Below are positions 27,117 through 35,152 of a stretch of 64,000 nucleotides of DNA, one piece after another. This stretch comes from Bacteroidia bacterium (GTDB lineage: Bacteria; Bacteroidota; Bacteroidia; NS11-12g; UBA955): NCBI GenBank assembly GCA_023653095.1, contig JAMNXP010000004.1, positions 1 to 64,000 on the forward strand. Reading direction: 5' to 3'. A model generated the notes under the pieces. That model was not told where the DNA came from. It ran no database searches and worked only from the letters and a program-made list of their open reading frames with translations. The position numbers were made by a program, and so were the translations under genes. Position 1 is the stretch's first letter. Each line of letters opens with the position of its first letter.

Positions 27117-27522
27117 TGACATTCCTTACAACCAACTATTGGGGATTCAGAATACAGACAACGATTTGTATCTTCTGAAACTAGATGAAAACACCAAATA
27201 TCACAATCACATTCAATCCATCCACGCAGCAGCCTTGTTTTCATTAGCCGAAGCAACTGCGGCTAAGTTCCTATTGATGAACTTTCATGAATTTGAAGGC
27301 AACGCCATTCCTCTGCTTCGGAAATCAGAAATCAAATTCAAGAAACCTACACCAGGGCCCGTTTATTCTAAAGCAATTCTATTGGAAGAATCGATAGAGA
27401 ATATATCTACTACTCTTCGTGAAAAGTCCAAAGCACTGCTAAAAATTCAAGTTCAATTATTCAACAACCAAGAAGAAACCATCATGTTTGGTGACTTTGA
27501 ATGGTTTGTTTCTTTGAAATAA
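27106..27522 (+). CDS. Hotdog-fold thioesterase-like protein (DUF4442/YiiD_C type)
   Basis: A 138-residue protein starting MNINDIPYNQLLGI. The segment IQSIHAAALFSLAEATAAKFLL is the central helix of hotdog thioesterases, and the FKKPTPGPVYSKAILLEES strands follow. The ATG at 27106 is preferred over an upstream in-frame start because it gives the usual length. Substrate unknown. Confidence 0.7.
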   Translation: MNINDIPYNQLLGIQNTDNDLYLLKLDENTKYHNHIQSIHAAALFSLAEATAAKFLLMNFHEFEGNAIPLLRKSEIKFKKPTPGPVYSKAILLEESIENISTTLREKSKALLKIQVQLFNNQEETIMFGDFEWFVSLK

Positions 27523-27617
27523 AAAATCTTAGTTCTGATTATTCTTAGACTGCTGCTAATTCCAAGATATGTCATAGAAAACAGAAAATAGCCTATATTT
27601 GACTTATCCCCCAATCA

Positions 27618-27937
27618 ATGAAATTTTTCACCAAATTTGTCGCCTTACTATTTATAAACGGACCCATCCTAATAACTAGTTTGTCTGCACAAACCGAGAT
27701 CGACGGACTTTTCATGGGCAAGAACAACTTCTGGGGGGATTTGATATACGAAAAAACGATATGCCGTTTATCAGCAATGATATGGAGTGGACACGAATTG
27801 GACTAAGCGGCAAAAAAGGTATTCCAAAAATATCTGGACTTAGCATCATGGGTGGTGCATTTTATACCTTATCTGGTAGAAATATGGGACAAAGTACAGG
27901 ATGGTCTGCAGGAGCTGTTTATCAATTTGAATTCTAA
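27618..27937 (+). pseudogene. Outer-membrane beta-barrel protein remnant
   Basis: A signal peptide (MKFFTKFVALLFINGPILIT) and an AQTEIDGLFMGKNNFWGDLIYEK start are followed by a frameshift in an A-run near 27757; one extra A would restore the frame. The correct frame then reads DMPFISNDMEWTRIGLSGKK to a C-terminal AGAVYQFEF, ending in phenylalanine as outer-membrane barrels do. The visible length (about 105 residues) is far too short for a barrel, so the middle is also deleted. A TATATTTG promoter element survives at 27594-27601. Its TAA overlaps the next ATG. Confidence 0.7.
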
Positions 27938-29474
27938 TGAAATTAAAGTTTAAGTTACTCATCGCCACGGCATTGTTTGCCATTTCTTGTCAACGTGAAA
28001 TAGACGAAAGAAATTCCTATTTCCCTCCCCTAAATCCTATAAATTGGATACCCATGCTGGCAATTGGCTTCCCATTTTATTGACAAACAACGAAGAGTTC
28101 GTTATTGAGGCACCTGAATTGGTCACATCAGCAAATTATAAATTAGAACTAAACGAAATCAAAAGTGCCCAAAATAGAAATTCAAAAGAGGATATCGATA
28201 ATTTAAATTACTGGCAAGCGGGCACCGTCTTAAGATGGAATGAAATACTCAGGGAATTGGTCGCAAAATACAATCTACCTTCCTACCAAAACGAAGACAA
28301 TACCTATCCCATCCCCAGCCCGAACAACCCGTTGGCCTACCCTTACTTCCCATTTGCAAATCCACCTTATGCAGCGCGCGCTTATGCCTATGTCAGCGCC
28401 GCTCAATACGATGCATTGGTTGCAGCTTACCACTACAAAGACAAATACAAACGATTGAGGCCTAATCAAGTAGATCCAAGTATTCAAGTTAAGGGTACGA
28501 ATTTCAATGATTTCTCATATCCTTGCGAGCAAGCAGTAGCAGCGGGTGCCGCTGTAGCAATGATGAGCCAACTTTTCCCCGGTGACATTGATTATTTGCA
28601 GAAAAAGCTCACTGATTGTATCAACAGCAGAATTTTTGCTGGAACAAATGTGCGCAGCGAAATAGAAGCAGGCCTTAAATTAGGTAAACAAGTGGCTCAA
28701 AAGTTCATCAATAGAGCTAGAAATGATCGCGCTGGAAAATCGGTAGGAACACCTGCAGATTGGGAACTATTTGTAACTACTACAATAAATAGAGGTGAGA
28801 TTCCTTGGAAAAGCCTCGAAACTCCAGCTAGGCCACCCATGTTACCATTGTTCGGTAAAACCATTGGATTTTTAGTTGATACCACAGAAGTTGTAAACGG
28901 AAGACCAGCACCTCCACCATCAATATCATCAGAGCAATTTAAAAAGGAACTCAACGAGGTCCTCGAAATCAGCCAAAATGCCACCCGTGAAAATATGCGT
29001 ATTGTTCATTTTTGGGGTGATGGTGCTGGTACTTACACTCCACCGGGCCATTAGAATGCCATCGCTTGTGAAGATTTCGTGCAGTTGAAATTTAGCGAAG
29101 TGCGCTGGGCCAGAAACTTAGCTCTCTTAAATATGGCCATGTTTGATGCCGCCATTTGTTGTTGGGACGCAAAATTCTACTATTTCAATCCCCGTCCAAG
29201 TCAAATCAACCCAAAAATCAAGACCCTAACAGGGGCGCCTAATTTCCCGGCATACGTAAGCGGACATAGCACCTTCAGTGGGGCTGCAGCGACAGTACTC
29301 TCACACATCAACAGCTCAAAATCATTTCAGTACAACTCTATGGCAGAAGAAGCAAGTTTGAGCAGATTATTGGGAGCCATTCACTACCGAAGCGACATTG
29401 AAGTGGGTTTGCAAATGGGCAAAAATATAGGCAACAAAGCGGTGTCAATAGCAAAAAATGATGGTGCGGAGTGA
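27937..29474 (+). pseudogene. PAP2-superfamily phosphatase / vanadium haloperoxidase-like lipoprotein, decayed
   Basis: The ATG at 27937 gives a lipoprotein signal (LLIATALFAISC). The frame then shifts near 28035 into LDTHAGNWLPILL and runs to a TAG at 29052-29054 after TYTPPGH. The same frame continues with NAIACEDFVQLKFSEVRWAR through the PAP2 motifs: PAYVSGHSTFSGAAA and SRLLGAIHYRSDIEVG. The TAG replaces a position usually tryptophan. Two lesions make loss of function likely. It was probably cotranscribed with the preceding outer-membrane gene. Confidence 0.85.
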
Positions 29475-29479
29475 GAGCA

Positions 29480-30031
29480 TTACAAGTCACCATTAATAGA
29501 ACTACACATTCCTAATCCTTTGTAAATTCCGTCTTGATTTTTTTTCGGGGGAAGTTCATTCTCAAACCGCATTCCAGCTTTTTTCATAACCTTCAGAGAA
29601 CCCAAATTATCCGTAAAATAAGTCCCAAAAATTCTCTGAGTTCCCATTTCTTCAAATCCATATTCCAATATACGCTTTAAACTTTCTGTAGCATAACCCA
29701 TTCCCCATAGCTCTTTAGCAAACCAATATCCTACTTCGAAAGAGGATGATTCTTCTCTCCAATGCAGACCAATTTCACCCGCAAAATCGAGCGTGCTCTT
29801 AACTTTGACACACCAAACAATTCCCTTCTCCTGTTCAAACAAGGTATTTAAAAAATCCAATCTACCTAAAGCATACTTATACGTATAAGGATAAGGTAAA
29901 TTGTTCGTTTGTATGCTAATTTCTTTATGGTTGCACTTTTCAACCAGTGAATTTAAATCCTCATATACCAATCTGCTAAAAATCAATCGTTCACTTTCGA
30001 GTATTGGAAATGTTGTTGGCCAAAGATGCAT
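29480..30031 (-). CDS. GNAT-family acetyltransferase, RimJ/RimL type
   Basis: A 183-residue acetyltransferase of the RimJ-like group. It has an N-terminal LESERLIFSRLVYEDLNSL, a GEIGLHWREESSSFEVGYWF strand pair, the ELWGMGYATESLKRIL acetyl-CoA site and a C-terminal NLGSLKVMKKAGMRFE. Targets are often N-terminal amino groups of proteins, or antibiotics. The 3' end is 5 bp from the decayed PAP2 gene. Confidence 0.85.
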   Translation of the reverse strand: MHLWPTTFPILESERLIFSRLVYEDLNSLVEKCNHKEISIQTNNLPYPYTYKYALGRLDFLNTLFEQEKGIVWCVKVKSTLDFAGEIGLHWREESSSFEVGYWFAKELWGMGYATESLKRILEYGFEEMGTQRIFGTYFTDNLGSLKVMKKAGMRFENELPPKKNQDGIYKGLGMCSSINGDL

Positions 30032-30132
30032 GTTGCTAAATTAACAATTTCATCTAAAACAAAAGACTTTTTAACGAATCGATTTAGGTTTCACGCGAGC
30101 GAAAGTTATTTTGTTGACGTATAAAAAAATAT

Positions 30133-30344
30133 TTGAGCATTACAACCATTGCCGCTGAAGGCGAAAAACAAGCCGTTATCATCGCCGCTCAAGGATTTGT
30201 AGAAGTTGAAAAATCAGAGCCGAAGGTGTTGCAAATGCTAACAAAACTGAAGCTTTCAAATCACTCTCCAACAGCAATAATTCAAAGGTGATCATCACCG
30301 ATGTCAAGACACCATTATTGGGTATTCCTGAGGGTGGTAAATAA
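30133..30344 (+). pseudogene. SPFH/prohibitin-like C-terminal remnant
   Basis: Residues TTIAAEGEKQAVIIAAQGF, then after a frameshift at about 30215 AEGVANANKTEAFKSL and KTPLLGIPEGGK with a TAA at 30342-30344, match the alanine/glutamate-rich coiled-coil end of stomatin/prohibitin (SPFH) proteins. The N-terminal SPFH domain is gone. Nothing else is visible between 30032 and 30414. Confidence 0.6.
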
Positions 30345-30414
30345 TTCCTTTGCGACTTTTCTCACAATCGAATTCTCCGCAACAAGGTAACTTTGCACCA
30401 TTAATTATAACATC

Positions 30415-30780
30415 ATGCCTACAATTCAATTAAACAGCGAAAAATTCAAAGAAGAAGTTTTTGATTATACCACCGAAAAAGAATGGAAATTCAAAGGCTC
30501 TCAACCCGCCATCATTGATTTTTACGCTGATTGGTGCGGCCCATGCAAAGTAGTTGCTCCTATCCTAGAAGAACTCAGCAATGAATTCCCGGAAATTACC
30601 ATCTACAAAGTGAATACCGAAATTGAGCAAGAATTGTCTTACGTCTTCCAAATCAAAAGCATTCCGAGCATTTTATTCATCCCCATGAACAAACAACCCA
30701 TGATGCAAGCCGGAGCAATGCCAAAAATGACCTTGAAGGAAATTATCGAAAAAGAACTATTAGCCGCCAAAGACCAATAG
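30415..30780 (+). CDS. Thioredoxin
   Basis: A 121-residue thioredoxin with the WCGPCK active site at 40-45 and the cis-proline segment SIPSILFI. A TAACTTTG -7 element lies at 30388-30395, 20 bp before the ATG. It acts as a cytoplasmic disulfide reductase. The last codons (K-D-Q) and the TAG stop are encoded by the first two units of heptamer array B, so the repeat has invaded, or been fixed at, the gene's 3' end. Confidence 0.92.
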   Translation: MPTIQLNSEKFKEEVFDYTTEKEWKFKGSQPAIIDFYADWCGPCKVVAPILEELSNEFPEITIYKVNTEIEQELSYVFQIKSIPSILFIPMNKQPMMQAGAMPKMTLKEIIEKELLAAKDQ

Positions 30781-30899
30781 CCAAAGACCAAAGACCAAAG
30801 ACCAAGGACCAAAGACCAAGGACCAAAGACCAAGGACCAAAGACCAAGGACCAAAGACCAAAGACCAAAGACCAAGGACCAAGGTCCAAAACCTAAAGT
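30767..30899. repeat. Heptamer array B (CCAAAGA/CCAAGGA units)
   Basis: Nineteen consecutive 7-bp units, mostly CCAAAGA and CCAAGGA, several in an alternating 14-bp pattern. Unit 2 (CCAATAG) contains the thioredoxin stop. The final unit (CTAAAGT) contains the stop of the convergent SRPBCC gene. The array therefore fills the whole intergenic space. Confidence 0.95.
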
Positions 30900-31309
30900 C
30901 CCTCGCAGTACTTCTTGAAATTATTCAAAATCATCTGCCAGCCCTGTTTTTGCATTTCGGCGGTATTCTGATCTTCAGGTGTGAATCTCTCTACTACTTT
31001 GACCCCCGCTTCTGTTTCGAAAAATTCCACCTCTACACTCCGACTTTCTCCTAAATCTTCACCCAAACTGAATACCACACGACTCATTGGGGTTATTTCG
31101 CGGTAATGTCCCCAGAAATCAAAAGAAAAAGAGCCGTCTTTGGCAGCCATGGCATTGCTGAACTTACCTCCTATTTGAAAGTCTACTTCAGACGATGGAC
31201 AATGCCAGTCATCGGAGGCGAAGTTCCAACCTGTAATGTGTTCGCTTGAATTAAAACAGTTCCAAACCTTTTCCAAAGGAGCTTCAACCAACACCTCTAC
31301 TTCTATCAT
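30893..31309 (-). CDS. SRPBCC-family (AHSA1-like) protein
   Basis: About 138 residues with a START-like helix-grip fold. The start IEVEVLVEAPLEKVWNCFNS, then HITGWNFASDDWHCP, a GGKFSNAM strand and the C-terminal QKQGWQMILNNFKKYCE helix are typical of the AHSA1 group. The start at MIEVEV (31309) fits the family better than ATGs upstream. Probable small hydrophobic ligand; function unknown. The TAG stop comes from array B. Confidence 0.85.
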   Translation of the reverse strand: MIEVEVLVEAPLEKVWNCFNSSEHITGWNFASDDWHCPSSEVDFQIGGKFSNAMAAKDGSFSFDFWGHYREITPMSRVVFSLGEDLGESRSVEVEFFETEAGVKVVERFTPEDQNTAEMQKQGWQMILNNFKKYCEGL

Positions 31310-31400
31310 TTGCATAAACAAAGATATTTATATTTGCCTTGCTATGAAAACCCTAAAACTACCGGTGAAGGCATGGCATTCGAAGAATACCACTATGGCT

Positions 31401-32210
31401 TCACTCGTTTTGTGATGCAGGTTCGCTAAGAAGGTTCAAACACTCCTTCACAATTGATTTCCGGGCTTCCATGAAATTCGGCGCACTCACTTGCTCAATA
31501 AATAAAGCAAAAATCAATCTGCCCTCTGGGGTGTTTTTGAAACCCACATACCAGCCCTGATCTATTCCATCAGATTGGGTCCAACCTGTCTTGGCACAGA
31601 GAGTAGAATCGCCTTCCACTCTCATAATTTGAAGCATATTTTTCTTTGTTTCGGGGGATATTTCAAGCTCGTCGGAACAAAATCTTCTTAAAAATGACAC
31701 TTGCTCAAAAGGAGTAATTCTAAAATCCCCAACCAACCAAAAGTTATCAATATTCCCAGAATCAATAATAATCAATGGAGCGTAATTCAACTTTTTCAAC
31801 CATTCCTGCATTCTCTCTGACCCAATCTTTCGAGCCACCTCCTGATAACAGGGTACGCAAGAACTTTGAAATGCTTCTCGGAGATTCATGTCGCGCTCCC
31901 AAATGGAAAACATCCGTTTTTGCCCGTCCCAATGAAATATAGAATCTACAGAGGGAATCATTCCGGTTTCAAGGCCAATCATGGAATTCGCAATTTTAAA
32001 GGTAGATGCGGGCAGATGTCCCAAAGCACCTCCGCGAAAATTATTGGAATAATAGGTTGATGTTTTATCGTTTAGCACCACAATGACACCTTTAACTTGA
32101 TGTGAATCAATGATACGCTGAAAATCATCTCTGTTTCTTAGACTGTTTTCCAAAACTTGAGCATTCGAAAAGCCCACTGCACATAAAAAAAGAAATGTTA
32201 ACAATCGCAT
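31401..32210 (-). CDS. Class D beta-lactamase
   Basis: A 269-residue periplasmic serine beta-lactamase with signal peptide MRLLTFLFLCAVGFSNAQ. The catalytic S69-T-F-K72 tetrad, S117-C-V (SxV motif) and the AKTGW (KTG) motif are present, as is the FWLVGDFRITPFEQV region typical of OXA enzymes. The usual YGN motif reads SGN here. Start chosen at 32210 to give a clean signal peptide 19 bp after the GH1 stop. Hydrolysis of penicillins is expected; spectrum is not predictable. Confidence 0.88.
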   Translation of the reverse strand: MRLLTFLFLCAVGFSNAQVLENSLRNRDDFQRIIDSHQVKGVIVVLNDKTSTYYSNNFRGGALGHLPASTFKIANSMIGLETGMIPSVDSIFHWDGQKRMFSIWERDMNLREAFQSSCVPCYQEVARKIGSERMQEWLKKLNYAPLIIIDSGNIDNFWLVGDFRITPFEQVSFLRRFCSDELEISPETKKNMLQIMRVEGDSTLCAKTGWTQSDGIDQGWYVGFKNTPEGRLIFALFIEQVSAPNFMEARKSIVKECLNLLSEPASQNE

Positions 32211-32229
32211 GCTCAAATCTAACGATATT

Positions 32230-33624
32230 TTAACCACCCTTCAATGCAGATTGCCACCATTTTGCCGAGTCTTTCAGAATTCGTTTTTGTGTGGAGTAGT
32301 CTACATAAACCAGTCCAAACCTCTCCGAAAATCCTTCGCTCCATTCAAAATTATCGGTTAAACTCCACACAAAATACCCTGAAACGGGAATCCCTTGTTG
32401 TTTTGCGGAGCGCAAGACTTCCAAATGATTTTTAAAAAATCCAATTCTCTTTTCATCATTGACTTTTCCATCCACAAGTTCATCTCTAAAACAAACACCA
32501 TTCTCAGAAACAACCAGATCTTTGAAACCGTATTCATGGAATCGTTTCAGGCAATCTAAAAGTCCTTTGGGGTAAATTTCCCGACCCATTGAATTCATTA
32601 TAACACCTCTTTTCGATGCAGGGATTTCACGTCCCCCGAAAAAAGGAATCAGACGAGACTTCTTAACAACTACCCTGAAATAATATTGAATTCCAACAAA
32701 ATCAAAAGTGCACTTTATAGAATCCATGTCGCCCGGTTCAATATACTGTTCCAATCTTTTCAAGGCAGGTAGATCTTCAAACGGATAACCTAAACCCAAA
32801 TGTGGCTCCACAAACAACCGATTCAAAAGAACATCAATTCTCTTGGCCGCGAGAAAATCTTTTATTTCAGCGCCTTCAACCGGAGAACAACTATATGCCA
32901 TACCTACCATTGCATCGGGTTGATGAGATTTAATTTTTCTACAGGCGGCAGCTACAGATAATAGCACGTAATGAACCGCCCTCAAAAAACCGAAGGGAGA
33001 CTTCTTACCAGGGGCGTGATAACCAGACAAATAGCCCAAAGAAACAAAAGCGGCGGGCTCATTGGCGATGAACCATTTCTTCACATTAGATCCAAATAGT
33101 TGAACACAATTCTCCACGTAGATTTCGAAATAATCAATGATCTTCCTGTTTGACCATCCGCCAAACTTTTGCAATTCCGAAGGCAAATCCCAATGGTAGA
33201 GCGTCACCCAAGGTTGCATTCCTTCGTTGATGATAGTCTCAATTAGATTATGGTAAAAAGCAACACCTTCCGTGTTTAACTCTTTCATGCCCGGTTGCAT
33301 CAAACGCGCCCAAGAAATAGAAAATCGAAATTGCTTAAACCCCAAAGAACTTGCTAGTTTAACATCTTCGGTGTACTTGTGGTAAAAATCGGTAGCAACT
33401 TGAGCATTTGAACCATCCTTAATATTACTGGAATTCTTGGTAAAATCATCCCAAATGGTCATAGACCTACCACCTTCATTTGCTGCACCTTCCACCTGAA
33501 AAGCCGCATTGGCCACGCCCCATTTGAAGTCAATGCCCATCTCCTGAATCATGGTCTGATCAGCTTTTGCAAAAGCTGTTGTAATAACACCCGCACTTCC
33601 CAAAATCCATGTACGCCTTTTCAT
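32230..33624 (-). CDS. GH1 beta-glucosidase family protein, exported
   Basis: A 464-residue GH1 enzyme, a TIM barrel hydrolysing beta-glycosides. The acid/base E189 lies in ANEPAAF and the nucleophile E374 in VVSENGV. The start FKWGVANAAFQVEGAANEGG and the end VWSLTDNFEWSEGF are hallmarks of the family. The N-terminus MKRRTWILGSAGVITTAFA looks like a twin-arginine-type export signal, unusual for GH1. The gene lies upstream of and codirectional with the beta-lactamase. Confidence 0.9.
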   Translation of the reverse strand: MKRRTWILGSAGVITTAFAKADQTMIQEMGIDFKWGVANAAFQVEGAANEGGRSMTIWDDFTKNSSNIKDGSNAQVATDFYHKYTEDVKLASSLGFKQFRFSISWARLMQPGMKELNTEGVAFYHNLIETIINEGMQPWVTLYHWDLPSELQKFGGWSNRKIIDYFEIYVENCVQLFGSNVKKWFIANEPAAFVSLGYLSGYHAPGKKSPFGFLRAVHYVLLSVAAACRKIKSHQPDAMVGMAYSCSPVEGAEIKDFLAAKRIDVLLNRLFVEPHLGLGYPFEDLPALKRLEQYIEPGDMDSIKCTFDFVGIQYYFRVVVKKSRLIPFFGGREIPASKRGVIMNSMGREIYPKGLLDCLKRFHEYGFKDLVVSENGVCFRDELVDGKVNDEKRIGFFKNHLEVLRSAKQQGIPVSGYFVWSLTDNFEWSEGFSERFGLVYVDYSTQKRILKDSAKWWQSALKGG

Positions 33625-33724
33625 TTTGCAAATCACTTTTTTATCTTTCAGCTTTAATGTTATCTTATTGATATTTAAACATTAATACGTTGTTTATAAA
33701 TCAAAATTAACTAACTTCGAAAAT

Positions 33725-34174
33725 ATGGAATTCAGAATTCTTCAAACCGATACTTCCGTTGATTTGGTAGAATATCTAAAATTCTATCTCTCCGAAAACT
33801 CCGATGCTCAAATCATCATTGGTTGTGACTCCAAAAATAGAGATTCTCTGACCATTTATGCCGTAGTAGTAGTTTTATATAAGCCTCGTCGCGGCGGACA
33901 TGTACTCTACTCAAAAAAGCGCATCCCCAGAGTGAAAGAACGATGGAACCGCCTTTGGCATGAAGTGGAAATCTCGGTTAATCTAGCCAATGAATTGGTA
34001 GAACTAGGACTTCCCAAACCCGTATTTATAGACCTTGACCTAAACCCAGACCCGCGTTTCAAATCAAACGATGTGGTCCGCGCTGCAGTGGGATTGGTTG
34101 AATCTATGGGATATGTAGCCAGAACCAAGCCCTACAGCTTGTGTGCCAGCTACGCTGCTGATAAAGTCTGTTAA
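33725..34174 (+). CDS. RNase H-like fold protein, DUF458 family
   Basis: A 149-residue protein. IIIGCDSKNRDSLTIYAVVVVLY carries the aspartate strand of an RNase H-like fold, VFIDLDLNPDPRFKSNDVV the second acidic motif and GYVARTKPYSLCASYAADKVC the C-terminus, as in DUF458/YkuK proteins. A weak TAACTTCG element lies upstream. Function is unproven. Confidence 0.75.
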   Translation: MEFRILQTDTSVDLVEYLKFYLSENSDAQIIIGCDSKNRDSLTIYAVVVVLYKPRRGGHVLYSKKRIPRVKERWNRLWHEVEISVNLANELVELGLPKPVFIDLDLNPDPRFKSNDVVRAAVGLVESMGYVARTKPYSLCASYAADKVC

Positions 34175-34176
34175 TC

Positions 34177-34208
34177 TATCGAGTATTTTTAGCTCGTATC
34201 GAGTATTT
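34177..34208 (+). promoter_or_regulatory. Two direct repeats upstream of the ABC exporter
   Basis: TATCGAGTATTT occurs at 34177-34188 and 34197-34208, 20 bp apart, i.e. about two helical turns. They lie just upstream of the TATGTTTG element at 34232-34239. A plausible activator or repressor site for the exporter genes. Confidence 0.4.
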
Positions 34209-34246
34209 CTTATCCGTAGTTACAAAACCACTATGTTTGCAAATCC

Positions 34247-35152
34247 ATGATTCGCGTTCAAAACCTATATAAGTATTACGAGGAAGTTTGCATCAACGAC
34301 AATATATCCCTCGAAATAAAAGAAGGCAGTATCTTTGGCCTGTTAGGACCCAACGGCGCTGGTAAAACTACGCTCATGCGTATGCTATCTACCGTCACTA
34401 CACCAGACCGTGGCGAAATTTATTTCCAAGATCAGCTTCTGTCTAACAAACACATTCCCTTTATTGGTTACATGCCCGAAGAACGCGGACTATACCGCAA
34501 AATGTCTGTAGTAGATCAATTGCTCTATTTTGCCGAGCTTAAGGGACTTAAACGCAGTCAAGCCAAAGAACAGGTGAAATACTGGCTTAAACGACTTGAA
34601 ATCATTGATTGGGCAGAAAAGAAAATGGAGGAACTCTCTAAAGGAATGGCACAAAAAATACAATTCATTTCTACCATCCTTCACCAGCCCAAGTTTCTCA
34701 TATTAGATGAACCTTTTAGCGGATTTGACCCCGTGAACGCAGACCTTGTTAAAGACCTCATCATCGAATTGAAAAAACAAGGCACCACCATCTTGTTCTC
34801 CACACACCGAATGGATAACGTTGAAGAACTTTGCGACCGACTTGCCATCATTCACAAAGGGAAAAAAGTACTAGACGGCTCCATTCACGAAGTCAGAAGA
34901 TCGTATTTCAATCACGAATATGATATTCTATTCAACGGCAATGAAATTCCATCTGAACTACCCACGTGGGCAACCTTGCAAAAAACATCTAATTCAGAAT
35001 TTGGCTATTTAAAAGCCCGCATCCATTTAACAGAACCCTCAAAAACTCAAGACCTCATTTCTTGGGCACACGAAACCCATCAAATGATTGGATTTCAAGA
35101 AAATGTACCCACAATGCACCAGATTTTCGTTGATAAAGTAACCCAAGCATGA
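34247..35152 (+). CDS. ABC transporter ATP-binding protein, NatA-like
   Basis: A 301-residue ATPase with Walker A GPNGAGKTT (34-42), signature LSKGM (130-134) and Walker B LDEP (D154, E155). A C-terminal extension of about 80 residues is typical of NatA-type subunits. A TATGTTTG -7 element ends only 7 bp before the ATG, implying a leaderless or nearly leaderless mRNA. It overlaps the permease gene by 4 bp. Confidence 0.9.
   Translation: MIRVQNLYKYYEEVCINDNISLEIKEGSIFGLLGPNGAGKTTLMRMLSTVTTPDRGEIYFQDQLLSNKHIPFIGYMPEERGLYRKMSVVDQLLYFAELKGLKRSQAKEQVKYWLKRLEIIDWAEKKMEELSKGMAQKIQFISTILHQPKFLILDEPFSGFDPVNADLVKDLIIELKKQGTTILFSTHRMDNVEELCDRLAIIHKGKKVLDGSIHEVRRSYFNHEYDILFNGNEIPSELPTWATLQKTSNSEFGYLKARIHLTEPSKTQDLISWAHETHQMIGFQENVPTMHQIFVDKVTQA

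Noticed and set aside
7695-29054. Reassignment of TAG to an amino acid in this organism
   Set aside because: Several intact genes end in TAG at the expected place (hsdM, YgjP-like gene, ATPase-TOPRIM gene, thioredoxin, rhodanese), so TAG is a normal stop here.
31345-31431. Possible 3' gene fragment (plus frame ending FTRFVMQVR)
   Set aside because: It reads naturally as protein but is short, lacks a start and overlaps the beta-lactamase 3' end; too weak to annotate.
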